NCBI GenBank assembly: GCA_961205875.1
Contig: OY540809.1
Coordinates: 21,774,267-21,838,266 of the forward strand
DNA: 64,000 nt
From: Sialis fuliginosa
Lineage: Eukaryota; Arthropoda; Insecta; Megaloptera; Sialidae
Reading direction: 5' to 3'
Part shown: positions 12,901 through 25,639 of the stretch, one piece after another
Numbering within the stretch: the stretch's first letter is position 1
Layout of the letters: every line of letters starts with the position of its first letter
Translations under genes and position numbers: made by a program
The notes under the pieces: generated by a model
The model's input: only the letters and a program-made list of their open reading frames with translations
The model's database searches: none
What the model was told of the DNA's origin: nothing

Positions 12901-13380
12901 GTTCGGACTTGACCCTCGCCGTTAAGTAAAAAACGCCGGTAAATGAATTAAAGTTTTTTTGTACCTCGCGAGTGCCTGCAAGCAAAACTATGTACTAATA
13001 TATATTAAGTGAACAATAACATTATAAAAAATGATGAAAAGGGAAATTTACACAATGTTTACTTTTAAATATATATATTTAGTACGTACAGTACATGATT
13101 TACAACTGAAAAACATCTGCCAATGCATAGTGCTTCTTTATGCTAAATTTACCAAAGATAGTTAATTATTCAACAACTTTAATAAAAACTGATAAAGTGT
13201 TTAGATAAATTGCCTGGCATTGGTTAATCATTTAATTTTTATACAATTTTACTAAAAAATATTATGGATGTGGAATTTGCTACCGGACCTGTCGGAGCAG
13301 GTTTGAAGACGAACAGTACGGTCGGGATGTGGGTTTACATTTAAAAGGGTTCACACATTAGGATTTTTACAATCTAACTC

Positions 13381-13947
13381 CTATATTATATATACTGCGA
13401 TTTTTTGACTTGCTAACAGTGTTGTGAGCGTAAAAGGGGGACAAAAACCTTCTTGATATAGATCGTTTGCCATTAGAGTATAGTCTTGGTGATGATTTTT
13501 ACATTCGAAGAAAATGTGTTGGGCGTCAGCTATGACTTGGTTCTTACATGTACAAAAAGGTGTAGCGTTCTTTTTTATTTTAAACAAATGTTGTGGCGTA
13601 CAGCAATGGTTAAATTTTAATCTCGATATTGTAGTAATATGTTTTCTTTTTCTTGGAGTGGTTAAGAACCACGGTTGTTTTGGGATGTTATTGTGCACTA
13701 AGCTATAGTGCCAGCATTTTGCTATTCGGGAAATCCGCCGTTCTGAGTTCCATTTTTCCTGTAGTTTTTCTTGAAATATCTTTATAAAATCGGTGTAAGG
13801 AGGTTTATACAGCGCCATGTCTTGGTTGTGAACGGCTTTTTTCGCGAGTTCGTCTGCTTGCTCATTAAAGTGAATCTTAATATGTGCTTTCGCCCACACA
13901 AATCGAATTCTTTTTGAAGTTTTCTCCATCTCATTTATCTGCTTCAA
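13381..13947 (-). pseudogene. Non-LTR retrotransposon fragment: RNase H and C-terminal region
   Basis: An open frame of 188 codons. It starts with an RNase H end ('FVWAKAHIKIHFNEQADEL'), matching the pattern F-V-W-x-x-x-H-x-x-I-x-x-N-E-x-A-D-x-L-A in retrotransposon RNase H domains. It continues into a cysteine/histidine cluster ('FCTCKNQVIADAQHIFFEC') typical of the C termini of I/Jockey/R1-like elements. The 5' part with reverse transcriptase is missing, and the frame begins abruptly near 13950. It is a 5'-truncated dead copy. Confidence 0.8.
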
Positions 13948-15267
13948 TATTTCAGTAAATATACATATGCGACACTAATTTATCCGCCTTGAAACTTATT
14001 AGTTATTAGACTATAGAACTGCATAGGTGGCGTTACTTTTAAAACGCATCATAACTTCAGAAATAAAAAAATTGTCGAAAAACTCTCGAAATGTATCAAA
14101 AATGCACAATTATTGTGATTGCATCACTATTTATCACTATTTTTGTCTCTATTCCCTCTACTAAATGGAAATATAACATTTTAAATACAACAGACGGAGA
14201 TTTAAGAGCGCCGTTATTGCAAAACGCCGTTAAAGGAGTAGCTGTTATTACGAAGTGCTACTGTATATCAATAACCCTTGCAATTGATTATGTAACAAAA
14301 ATTAGCATCCATGCAAAAATTGCTTATTGAGCAATTTTCTACTCTGGCAGGTATTTTTATAAACAAATAAAAAAACCTCAATTTAAAAAAATCATGTTTC
14401 CACGCTTTACTGCCAGGTTCGACGAGTTTCATAACAAGTTTTAACTGCTTTGTAAACACGTTGGTGTAACTTTACCAACAAGCTTTAGCAGCTTTACAAT
14501 ATACAAACTTTAGCTATCAACAGTACACAAAAATTTCTGACAGATTTATAAAAAAATTTACAAACTAATTTAAATGTAAGGTCTACGTAGAATATAGTTC
14601 GATTAAAATGAACATAGATGAAGAAGATATAAAGTATAATCTGAAATTTAAAATCATCATGTTCATCAAATTTTATCATCATATAAATTTAAAATTTAAT
14701 AAAAAAAGAAAAGAAGTAAAAACTGTTTTCGAGATAACATTTATGAAAAGTTTTTTTATGCTTAGAACAGTTTAATTAAATAGTTTTTATTTAATTGAAA
14801 CATAATTTTATTTCAGAATGACGCTTGTAAAATACTAGAGACCCGTTCGTGGCTTCGCCCGCGTTGTATTCGTTCAATTCAATTTTGTTTTAACAGATAA
14901 TTGATATATCTAATTTTTTGTCTTTATCAAATGTTGTGTAGGGAAAGATGGAGGAATGGCTGTCACTTAAGCGGTAATCAAAATAACTTCTTAAATAAAA
15001 GACTAATTGCAAAAGTAAGTGAACTTTCACATATCATATTAAGTTCACTTTTTAACTATGTGGTATAAATTGCTAAACTTTTTGCCGCTTCACATATTTT
15101 TATACATTTTTAAAAACATACTGTTGACCACATTTGCGGGTAATGACGGTAACCAATGGGGGTAATACCGGTCGCTCGAAAACAATGCTTCCAAAATAAA
15201 TTGATTAACAAAATAAAGTTACGTTTTTAAGACAGAATATTATTGTTTATTTAAAAAATACAAACAC

Positions 15268-15388
15268 TCAATCAAAAGTTGAGGAGCCGCCGCGCCGTTT
15301 GCTTACACAATAATTACAAAAATATTCTTCAGGAGTTCTGTCTTGTTCATTTTGCCTTAATTGTTGTTCTAGGTCTGTTACGTGGCAT
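15268..15388 (-). CDS. Exon-like segment, possible terminal exon of an unknown gene or transposase
   Basis: A minus-strand acceptor (TTTTTTGCTTAG) opens a 39-codon frame with 'CHVTDLEQQLRQNEQ', 'EYFCNYCVSKRRGG' and a TGA. An AATAAA follows within 25 bp. The composition is coding-like, with a C-x2-C pair. It lies inside the inverted-repeat unit 14944-16442, next to the pogo insertion, so it may be the 3' exon of that unit's own gene. Two more open stretches on the same strand may belong to it: about 16248-16390, with a donor AAG|GTATGC, and about 16047-16190, containing 'VQTGSFVFRDGP'. I do not recognise the product. Confidence 0.35.
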
Positions 15389-15460
15389 CTAAGCAAAAAA
15401 TAAAAACACTCATGAGCCATTATTTAAATATTTTTAACTAAAGGTAAAAATTACCTTATA

Positions 15461-16035
15461 CAGTAAAAGCTCTTTATTCGCGGGATATATGTTCCATAAA
15501 TATGCCGCGAATACAGAAACCGTGAATACGGAATGGTAATTTATATGGGATTATAGGGGATACGTTCCTAGGTGACAAAATAAATAAACAAATACAATAT
15601 AAAAAAATCAATTTAATTGAAGTTTTTGACCATATTGATTAATTATTATCTTCAGGCTTAGGCAATGGTTTAAAGAATTTTGTAATTTTTTCTTGCTTGG
15701 AAGTTTTTAAAAGTTCCTTCAATTCAGACTGATATTCAGCAGTGGCATTAGCAATTTGCCTCTTAAAAATAAGACTTCGTTCCATAGACGGATCAATTTT
15801 CATAAAGAAATCACAAAGCTCATTTGCCATTCTTAAACCTTCACTAAGATTTTTCAAATTACAAAGGATATTGGGTTGGATACCTATTGGAATCTATTTT
15901 ATTATTATGTATGTACTGATTAGATCCGCGAATAAAGAAATTTTTAGCCGCGAATATAGGAATTGGGTCGCATTTTTTTAATCCGCGAACAGTGAAAACG
16001 CGAATGAAGGAAGCGCGAATAAGGAGCCTTTACTG
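15461..16035. mobile_element. pogo/Tigger-type MITE with TA duplication
   Basis: Terminal inverted repeats CAGTAAAAGCTCTTTATTCG (left) and CGCGAATAAGGAGCCTTTAC then TG (right) are flanked by TA at 15459-15460 and 16036-16037. 'TTCGCGG'-like repeats recur inside both arms. The unit is 575 bp and retains only the end of a transposase frame, so it cannot move by itself. It is inserted in the larger unit 14944-16442. Confidence 0.82.
15639..15857 (-). pseudogene. Remnant C-terminal tail of a pogo/Tigger transposase
   Basis: A frame of 72 codons inside the pogo-like element. It is charged and helical, with 'ANELCDFFMKIDPSMERS' and 'SKQEKITKFFKPLP', and ends just inside the terminal repeat. The 'ITKFFK' ending resembles the tail of Tigger-like DDE proteins. 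The DNA-binding and catalytic domains are absent. Confidence 0.55.
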
Positions 16036-16442
16036 TATTTTCATATCGGTCGGTGACTTGTATTACCCACTTCGGATGATTGGCATAACCCCATAATGGC
16101 TAAACAAATTTTTATTGGTCCGTCACGAAAAACAAACGAACCTGTTTGAACTCCAACCCGCCCATTATGTGCAGTAACTGACTAACACATTTATTGTAAA
16201 TTGAAAGATATCTATTTATTAGCATAAAGTATTATTTGCATACCTTTGTTTGAATATTCCAGTTTATTACAACAAAATATGCCTCAACACATGCACAACT
16301 GTCACTCGCACTGCAGTTGGTGGATTGTGGCGTTACTTCGTAAATTAGTTCACTCTGCCGTATACTAAATGGCAGTACTCGAATTTTTTATTTAAGTATT
16401 CTCGGAATTATATATTTGACAGTGACCGCAATTCCCCCATCT

Positions 16443-18435
16443 TAACTCCTGATGAGGACTTCTTGTGAAATCGAAACGCCTGTCGAGTGACAATGTTATA
16501 TTGTTGTTCAGGTATACATATTTAGTTTTAAGTGACAAATTGTAGAAACTTAATAATATAATAATATGTAATTATAAAAAATATTTATCTATTTCTGATT
16601 TGAAAAAGACGTAAATAAACAGCCAACTGAAATGTCGGTATATTGTTATAAAGAACAAAGAAAAACAAATAAAAGACAAAGAGATATGTACATAATGAAG
16701 GTTTCTCCAAGAGCTCGAGGGTAAAAGGTCAAATCCAGAGGCAATGTGACAAATAATTGTGTAACCACAACACAACTTAATTGTGTCTTTGAAACAATTC
16801 TCCGAAAACATTATTTTAGAAGATGAGAATTCTCCATTATTATCACACTTTTTGTGCGTTTTTATTTGTACTAAAAGAAAGTATTGTAACCTCAAGTTTC
16901 TTCGTATATACATATTTCATGATTTTTCTTGAATTGTGGTTTGACGTATTATTTTATTTGTGGGGAAGGTTGTCCAAATAGTAAATAAATATAAAAGCTG
17001 TAAATCCATACTGATATTATAAATGCGAAAAAGTATCTGTCTCTCTATTTGTCTATTTAACTTTTCACGGCTAAACCGATCTTGATGAAATTTGGAAAAA
17101 ATATGCATCCTGAGGAAGAACATACGCTACTTTGTATCCCGAGAAATTGATTAGATAAAAGAATACAAATTCTACGCAGATGAAGTCGCGGCTAAATGCT
17201 AGAGCTTACTATAAAAATATGTATGTAAGTATGTGCTGATAATTTTCCATATTTACTTTGGAATTTCGGAAATATTTTTACGAATTTTAAAACGCTGGGA
17301 TTGAACAGCCCATTTACCTCCACTAAAAAAGTTCAAAAACTTTGAAATTAAAATTATTTTTATATATAGATATATATAAATTCAGGTATATTTTTGGCCC
17401 ATCATTTACTATTATTATACTAAATTATTACTAACTAATTATTATGCCAACTCTCAGCTTTCTAGATCTAACGAAGTAGCAATGGAAAACTGTGACATAC
17501 AGACAGACAAATAAACATTGTTTATTCCATAACTGTTCTTTTTTCCGATTTCGGTACGGTACACAAAAAGTGGTGTGTGCCTCATCCAAATAAACGCACG
17601 GTTGAAGTGAATATTCTTTTATGTTCATTAACCATGCGAATTAAATAAATAAAGCTAAACGTGGGTATTAAATTAATAATAATCAAACGTATTATCTTGA
17701 CGCATAAATCGTATACAAAACACATAGCTTGACACCGACTTAAACTGACTTGTACGCATTCATCCATCTTTCTCTTATACATCTAATCATCGCTCTCTCA
17801 CACATATCCACACTCTCCTTAGCGTTTCATCTTGAAAACCTGTTGTATTTTAAAACTTGTCGAGGTTATTCCAATTCACTAGCTCGCTAAGGAAGTTTCA
17901 CTTAAAAAAAATGCGTCCTTAGGATTTGGAAAGATATTTTCATATGATAACCTAATAACCTATTAATTAACATTTAATATTTCTGTACTCATACATATTT
18001 TTATATTTTAAATAAAATAAGTTATGTGATATGCACCCAATAATATATAGGTACCTAATAAATTATTAAATATAAAAGAGTCATCAGATTTTGTTTTATT
18101 TGACACGATATTGTCGTTATTCAATTTTTACCCAATCAATTTCACGCCTAATTTCACTGTAATCCTGTAAATTTATCCCACGTCGAATGAGTTTTCCGAA
18201 CACCACCGCTAGAACAAAACCGTCCATTAATTTTTATTAGCGTATTTTTTTGCCGCTGTTAAAATGATGTAGATATTACCTCGACTGATTGTTGCGGGAT
18301 CCGCTGTTATTATTATTTGAAATGTAATATGATTTGATGGTATGTAATAATATCAAATTTATTTACTTTTTATGTTTTGTATTGGCTTTTTCCACCTATT
18401 TTTAGAAAATTGTTTCTTTTCTCCTTTTTCTGCGT
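16443..18435. other. No gene seen apart from one repeat
   Basis: AT-rich. The 113-codon minus frame at 16572-16913 is hydrophobic but has no recognisable motif. Family B lies at 17005-17202. Confidence 0.45.
17005..17202 (-). repeat. SINE-like family B, internally deleted copy
   Basis: GATATTATAAATGCGAAAAA to AGATGAAGTCGCGGCTAAAT. The middle is shorter than in other copies. Confidence 0.7.
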
Positions 18436-18439
18436 TCTT

Positions 18440-18670
18440 TTTTATCTAAAAAGGAGAAATTTCTCAATTCGGCAGTTGATATTTTTAATGTATATTTGAG
18501 TATAACTCCAACAAATATGCACCGATTTGGATGATTTTTTGTTTGTTTAAAAGAGTATACTTCCTAGGTAGTCCCATATAAATTTTATTAGAATCTAACC
18601 ATGGACTTCGAAGATACGTCACTAAAAATAAAAAAAAATAAAATAAATAAAACCGACTTAAAAAAAAAAA
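18440..18670 (+). repeat. Dispersed repeat family C, copy
   Basis: Contains AATATGCACCGATTTGGATG and AACCATGGACTTCGAAGATA. Confidence 0.65.
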
Positions 18671-20159
18671 CTAAAAACACTGATATAGTATTAATAATTA
18701 AATTTAACAGTTTTTCGAAAACTTAAAAAATAAATAAAAATAAAACAGACTTCAAAAACTGTTCAATTTAATCAATTATTATATACTTTTTAGTGTTTTA
18801 GGGTTTTTTTTAAACGTTGCATCTGTTTTATTTTTTTCTTAAAAAGTTTTTTGAATTATAAATACATTTCCTATAAACTAGTATAAACTAATACAACTAC
18901 AATCGAATAAGTATAAGGTACAATTTAAATAATTTGATATTGCGAGGAAGCAATATTTTATATTTTACGAAAAACATATTTTTTATTCTTACTAAAAAAT
19001 TTTGTAAACGAATATTTAACAATAGAATATTTAATAATTTAATTATGAATGGATATAAAAACAAACTGTAACACTTGTTCCAGTTTTGCTCCAAAACACT
19101 GTTACACAAAACAAATCCAATAAATACCCCAATAACCATATTATGCTAGGTAATTTTAAACTCAGCGATTACAATTTTATTAACACCTGTGGCATTTCTT
19201 TTGTGAATTCAATATCAATTTAAATATATAATTATAACCTAATATTTGCAATGTTTCGAACCCCGAATGACTTTTAATAACAATAAATAGTCATTATCTT
19301 TCGATTTTCAACTCATTCTCTTATACGCATACATATTTGTGTAATATAAAATGGTTTTGTGATATGTATAATGTATATATTTGAGATTGCCCATGTTTTT
19401 GTCGATCATAAAAGCGTCAAAAATGAACTTAGAGCAACAATGGTACCGATTGACAGCTTATTGATTTGCACATATGTATGACGTAGCAAATCGATATTTT
19501 TCGTGAATTTTATGGGAGTTTAATAATATATATAATAAATAATAAAAAGTCAAAATCACGATTTTCAAAAACTTGCCCACATACGGATCGCTCCCCCCCC
19601 CTATTCCCACATACTTCCACCAATTTAACCAAAAAAATGATGCCAAATCATAATTTCTTTCTTAAAACATCATATTTTATTGAAATAAACAATCGAATTT
19701 TATCAAAAAAGAACAAAGTAAGTAGACAGTTATGTTTCTTCCTCTTTCGAAACTTGTGATTTACAATGGATGTAAGTGAAGTAGCTGTTTTGGATGTTTG
19801 GTTTTAAAAAAAATATTATATGCCAATTCAAAAGTATTGAACAATCACAATGTTTCAATGCGGAAATCGAAATAGGACAAAAAACAAATACTATGAATAT
19901 ATTCAACTTAGTTGGATGTTGAAAAATAGTCACTTTATTAAACAAAATACAAAAACTTATCTGAAAAGTATTATAGAAATTTCGTTTTTCGCTTATAGAG
20001 CAGTAAATAAATACGTACGAACGCGTCTATGTCTCAGAAAAATGAAGCTGACATGAAAAGCTATCAATGATAGAAGTTTGAGCACGCTACGAATACAAGA
20101 ACATAGAAATGTCAATTAACATTAATATTTGTTAATAAACCATTAATAGGCTTGCAATG
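18671..20159. other. No gene seen
   Basis: AT-rich with an orphan foldback end (GATATTGCGAGGAAGCAATA) near 18933. Short frames show no motif. Confidence 0.45.
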
Positions 20160-21025
20160 AGATCTGCCGGTATTGATAAAGTTTAATGATAGTAATATCT
20201 CTCGGGTACAAGTCGTTAAATATTTAGAATTGCACTTAGATGAAAGGCTTAACTTCACCCACCATATTAAAACTACCTATTAGGAAGCCAAAATCATTTT
20301 CCATGAATTAAAATATCTTATCAGCCAAAATACCAACATCGACAGTAATAAGCTGCGGACCATCCACAAATACGCAATTGTCCCAAAAATTCTGTACGCC
20401 TCTGAATACTGGGGACACCGCGCCATATTAATTCATGGCTCCCGTTTACTAATTAGTGCCCAAGCTGCATGTAACCGTGTCTTACTCAGAGGGTATGCAT
20501 CCATCTCGGCCCATGCTTCTGTTGTCTTTGCCGGTGAATCCAGTTTCTCGCAGCTCAACGATACTTATGTGCCAAAATTCGAACTGAGCAAACTATATAA
20601 TTTCTCGGTAACGAAATTCAAATTACAGAGACCTACGAAAATTCTCTAATGTTCTAATACAACAAGCCTGGGAAACCACTTGGCAAAATTCCTCAAAGGG
20701 ACGTGTTACATTTCTATTCTTCCCTGATTCAAAGACTTTCCTACTACAGGAGCTTCCACATGACAATCTGCTTACTCAATTTCTTTGGAATCCATTTACA
20801 CCGTATCGGCAAGGCATTATCACCTGATTGCACTACCTGTCTTGCCCCGAACTCATCCATCCACTCTTCTGCTTAAATTATCAAGAAGAACGAAATACTT
20901 ATATGCAAATAATTGGTTTCTATACCGAGCGAGCTTATGAAGCCATTATTCTCGATCAATTGAAGGAACATAAGGAATATCTCTACCCTTTTACGATAAA
21001 AAAACCTCCCTTAGTAGTAACATAA
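20160..21025 (+). pseudogene. Non-LTR retrotransposon fragment: RT thumb to C terminus, decayed
   Basis: From 20215 the plus strand reads 'VKYLELHLDERLNFTHHI', an in-frame TAG at 20281, then 'LRTIHKYAIVPKILYASEYW'. This matches the end of the reverse transcriptase and its thumb in Jockey/R1-type elements. The frame then shifts, but a C-terminal tail can still be read at about 20828-21025. A 3' untranslated stretch follows. It differs in sequence from the fragment at 13381-13947 and lies on the opposite strand. Confidence 0.78.
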
Positions 21026-21639
21026 TAATTAAATATTTGTCATCTCTTATAAATAACAGTTTGTAAAAACAAAATATATGTATATAATGACTCTAATTGA
21101 CGGGTTTTTGGCACCGTCACAAAATGTAATAATTAAAATTAATAAACGAGAAACGCTCTACTACTCATTCAGTAGTAGAGTCTTGATTATTATGTATTGA
21201 TACCTACAGAGAGGTTAAAATGTATCTACCCTATTTTCATGTACTCTTGAGTATTGTTAATTGGTTATAGGTACCCAAATTTTGATCTAGCGTCTTTGTA
21301 AAAGTTAGAAAATGGATAACTTTAAAAAATGAGATATCTGGTTTTGTTCTGCGACGTTGGATTTATCCGGTTTTGTTCCGCTACAAGTTGGATTTATTCA
21401 CATTCGAGCCAGAGAGACATCATAACCTGTAATGGCAAAAAGTTGAAAGTGAAAGAATAGAATAATAATTAAACTTTTTAATCATTAAGGCACATTTTGT
21501 CAAATAAATTTTAACGTAATAATCACACACAAACTTTTTCTGTATTTTTATAGTGGATTTATCCGGTTTTGTTCTGCAACTCCTCACTTAATGTTCTTGT
21601 TTAATTATAGGTACTCATGAAAAAATTCTATAATAGAAA

Positions 21640-21850
21640 ATAATGTCTATATGTCTGTCTGTTTTCGCTAACGGATAAAGTGTTCTACGAGAAAGGTTTA
21701 CGTCTATAATTTGTGTAAATTACATGAAATCGGAAAAAAAACAATCGTCGGAGAGATATCTTCACGTGCGCTGCATTAATAGCTAACGATAAGTGAAAAC
21801 AATGTTTAATAGGTTTATTACAGATTATATCCTCGGGTAACATTGCAACA
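21640..21850. repeat. Dispersed repeat family A, copy 2
   Basis: Shares GAGATATCTTCACGTGCGCT and AAAACAATGTTTAATAGGTT with the copies at 150-715 and 23690-23985. The minus-strand frame here is a repeat product. Confidence 0.65.
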
Positions 21851-22927
21851 ATGCAATATAAATCTGTTACAATGTAAATATTTTGATTTTTTAATGACGA
21901 TTTACAGGCGATATAATTCATTTTGATATAGTTTTTAGAATTTTCGTCTATCTGTCTGTTCCGACTTGATATGAAAAAAAACTTATATTGTTCGTAAGCC
22001 TGAAACCCTAATGTTAATTTAGGTTATATGGTACAATAATATGTATTAAAGAAAATTAATATTTTTTTTAAATAAAAATATAAAACAAGACAATTCAACA
22101 AAGATAAATGTGGAGATGTGTGACAACATTTTTAGAGCAGCCAGTTGCGCGAATATAAGCACGAATATATATTTATTGGTTAATGTGGCATAAAGAAAAG
22201 TAGAGTAGGAATTATCATATTTATTAATTCTTTTTTCATTGTGTTTATTTATTCTTCATTAATTTTATATTATCGTGTGTGTTTGTATAAATAATTTGTC
22301 AACAAATTCATTTTATCTGGAAACTTGTATTCAGCATTTTTTTATATGTATTTGCATATACTTAGGCGTTCCGTGACTACGCTTTTATAACACATCATAA
22401 TAATTTCTCTAACAATATTTATTAAGTGGTGTATTATTTACTATTATTAATTTTTATTTATTTATATCCACTGCTATTGAATTAAACTTATGAAAAGTGT
22501 TTTCATATAATCGAACCTACATAATTTTTAATATCAATCTCACAAAAAAGATTTAAAGAAAAATTCACGAATTATCAGCTTCCAATAACAAATCAACAGC
22601 ATAAAATTCGTAAATACTTTTTTTTCAGATAATATATTTTCTTTCAATTATAAAACCGTGGGTCTAGTGGGTTTAAGCGGTACGGGGGGAATACTTCTTC
22701 CGCCTCAACGAGACCCTTTCTAATCGCAAGTCCCGTTTCATGGTTCGCTTGATTCTGCAGCACAAGCATCGGTCATTATTTGTAGTTACTAGCGCGTTCA
22801 TTTTTTGTGTGTTTTATCTCCGCTCAAAGATTTATTCTTGTCTTGTGTATGTAATAGGAGTACACATGTTTTTTGTGCGATTTTTAGATTCGTGTGATTA
22901 CTACAGACATTCTCTTACTACAATATA

Positions 22928-23483
22928 AGGTACTGGCACCAGTTATGACCGCTATAAAAGCAAGGTTTACTGTTTTTGTGATTGACGGACTTCTTTTTTG
23001 TAATTCTCATGAACTCATGTTACTAATAAAACAAATAACTCTTTATTTAATCTATTTAATCACCAAAGTCTGCAAATATAGTTTGTTTTTTAAATTATAG
23101 CCTTTATTTTGTTTGTGTTTTTTTTCCATTAATGGATAAAGTAAAACTAGTAATGAGCACGCGGTGATAGACACTTGCTAATGATTACAAAATGATAAGT
23201 AATACGACACAAAATATATATACGAAAGAATCATCAAATTTGAAACAATGTAAAGCAGTTGCTATGATAATACATTAATTATACTAATAATTAGTTTAAA
23301 TGTCCACCATTTTGACACCTATTGGCCGAGTGTCATCAAATCACGTTGTAAGACAGTTAAATGTATATAGATTAATATTAAGAAATGGTAGTAATCAAAT
23401 ATCAACAAATATTTATAATTCAATACATTTAATTAATAAATAGTCATTATCTGGGGTCATATCCAAGACTGGTGCCAGTACCT
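22928..23483. mobile_element. AGGTACTGG MITE, copy 1 (TA-flanked)
   Basis: Ends AGGTACTGGCACCAG and CTGGTGCCAGTACCT are flanked by TA (22926-22927 and 23484-23485). Shared interior blocks are a 'TGGACATTTAAACTAAT' region (here complemented), GACACTTGCTAATGATTAC, and TATTTGCAGACTTTGGT-like sequence. The interior runs opposite to copies 2-4. Confidence 0.83.
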
Positions 23484-23689
23484 TATGTAGATTTATTATA
23501 ACGGAGCCTGAAAATCTGAAAAAAGAATTAGTAGATTTGTTACAATCAGATTTTACAATAGTTTCTTTAAATTTAAATAATCTCGTCTTATTTTATTTAA
23601 TCCGAGGTCGAAAAGTTTTTTTAGGGTTCTTAATTTCAATTAGTCGTCCGTTCGTTTCAGTAAAATATCTCGTAAACTATATCTATACA

Positions 23690-23985
23690 TAGTATTAAAC
23701 AAAGGCCCCCTGTAGCGCCCGTCTGTCTGTGTACGATTTTCTCGGTAACTACTTAACGGACTTTATTCCGGTTTTCAGTAATGGATAGTGTTTCACGAGG
23801 AAGGCTTAGGTTTATAATTTGTAGTTATTTTGAAAAAAATATGAACAAATTATGAAGTCAGAAAAAACAACCGTCGGAGAGGTATCTTCGCTTGCGCTGC
23901 GTAAATAGTTAGCGATAAGTGAAAACAATGTTTAATAGATTAAATTTATATCTCCGGGTAATACCGGGTCCAATGCGCTAGTTAA
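23690..23985. repeat. Dispersed repeat family A, copy 3
   Basis: The most complete copy: GTACGATTTTCTCGGTAACT, TCCGTCGGAGAGG-like and ATCTCCGGGTAATACCGGGT blocks. It ends GCGCTAG. Confidence 0.65.
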
Positions 23986-24581
23986 CTGTAAACTGGAAGT
24001 TTCAACATAACTTGCAAAGTTATGTCTCATGTAATATAATATATAAATAATAAATTATATTCATTATTTAATGCATATCGACTCCTACAAGGCAAACCGG
24101 TGTAAGCGACATTTTTTGCGAAATTGAATTATGGTGGTTACGATAATCTACTTGATATAGATCGATTCTGGATGTCTCATAAGCGACCAACTTCTCTTTC
24201 CCGCTAAAAAATTTGTTTGAACTTTGACTTTCGTATAATCATATCCACTATTGTTTTTTTGAAGAACTGTAACGGGCAGACAAAGTATCGTAAGTACCGA
24301 TATCTATTTTAAACCGACAATTTAAAATATTTTAGAAAAATCGTACCTGTTAATTTAATTGTGAATTCTGTTATTACTTGTTGATTCAATAAATCAATCA
24401 TCAAGGGGTAGTTCAATCATTATTTACAGTGTTATTAATTCATTTGTATTGAATTGTTTAACTATGTAAATAGTGAAACAAAATTAATTATTTTAATCAA
24501 AACAGGTGTTTAAGATACAGTGTACTGTAAAGTTATGAACACATCAAAATATCTTAAGCGCCATTTTATTGCTAAATAATG

Positions 24582-24915
24582 CAGCTACGCAAAAAAAGTA
24601 CGGAACTAAAAAAGCGACCTATACTCTATTTCATTTAAGAATGCAGTGGTTGCCGGGGTTTTGACGGTACGAATCGTGCATTTTATCGTCAAAAACCACG
24701 GCAACCACTGCATTCTTAAATATAATAGAGTATAGCATTGTAGTATTGGTCGAGTATAGTCGAAATCCAAATTTTTGGAATATTTCGCTTACCCAAAATT
24801 CTTGGAAAACTGGTAAGAAAAAAATTACAAAAATTTGGATTTCGACTATGCTCGATCAATACTACAATGCTATATAGGTCGCTTTTTTGGCTCTGCACTT
24901 TTTTGTGTGTAGCTG
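24582..24915. mobile_element. Cloverleaf-like element: two hairpins inside an outer stem
   Basis: An outer inverted repeat joins CAGCTACGC...AAAAAAGCGACCTATA (24582-24624) and its complement (24873-24915). Inside lie two side-by-side hairpins. A (about 24620-24735) has arms ending AAGAATGCAGTGGTTGCCG. B (24734-24871) has arms AGCATTGTAGTATTGGTCGA. The single strand would fold into a three-way junction. The 70-codon minus-strand frame is a product of these arms. No target duplication identified. Confidence 0.75.
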
Positions 24916-25639
24916 TGTCTGTAATCATTACCTATTTTTCAATTCCTTTATAACGGTTAAGTCAGAAGTATCAAAGTACATATTACTAAAGAAAATTATT
25001 AAAATTAGGTATTTCATCTGGGGTCATATTATTCATTATTTGTTCATTATTTTGTGCCTCCTGTCAAATTACAAAAATGTCACTAACGCTACTTTTCCTT
25101 GAAGGGGTAGATATGTGTAATTTTAATTAAATTTAAAAAAAACGATATTTGTATTGGTTATGTAATAATATTTCACATTTTCCTCATTTTAAGTCATATT
25201 TATGTAAAATAGCAATGGGGTTGAAAATGAATAAATGATGAATAATGTTGCTAAATACAATAGGTATAATCAGAAAATTATTAAGCTTGGTATTGTTGTA
25301 TCTGGTAACAAAGAAATAAAGACCACTTAATTCACTTTGCTGTGATTAACTACAGCAATTACTGTGTTTTATTGTTTGCATTTACCTTATTATGGGCCTC
25401 ATTTGATCGCATTAAACAACAAAATGTTACGGTATGTGGAAATGGAAATAATTACTTGAAAATAAACATTTACTGATAAATTGTTTTTGTTTTATTTTTT
25501 TTTATTTAGACATTTGAGATATTATATACACAAATTCAAGTTCTTTCTTAATGATATTTACTAGTTTGTCTGTTTGTCTGTCGCAGCTTTCTAGCTACTG
25601 AACCGTTTGATCTATAATAGAAATAATAGATAAATTATA

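Larger units (their letters stand above)
14944..16442. mobile_element. Inverted-repeat unit containing the pogo insertion
   Basis: The left end AAGATGGAGGAATGGCTGTC matches the complement of the right end at about 16422-16442 (AAGATGGGGGAATTGCGGTC). Both arms continue with a similar 'ACTTAAATAAAA'-like stretch. Without the 575-bp pogo insertion the unit is about 0.9 kb. It contains an exon-like segment at 15268-15388. Superfamily not assigned. Confidence 0.5.

Noticed and set aside
12665..12925. 86-codon + frame
   Set aside because: It is built from the inverted arms of the 12157-12900 element and its CpG-rich repeats; no protein features.
16572..16913. 113-codon hydrophobic - frame, considered as a receptor fragment
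   Set aside because: It has no odorant or gustatory receptor motif and no plausible splice partners.
22660..22760. tRNA-like GTGGGTCTAGTGGGTTTAAG and GGTTCGCTTGATTC boxes, considered as a tRNA or SINE head
   Set aside because: The spacing is too long and no cloverleaf could be drawn by hand; too weak to annotate.
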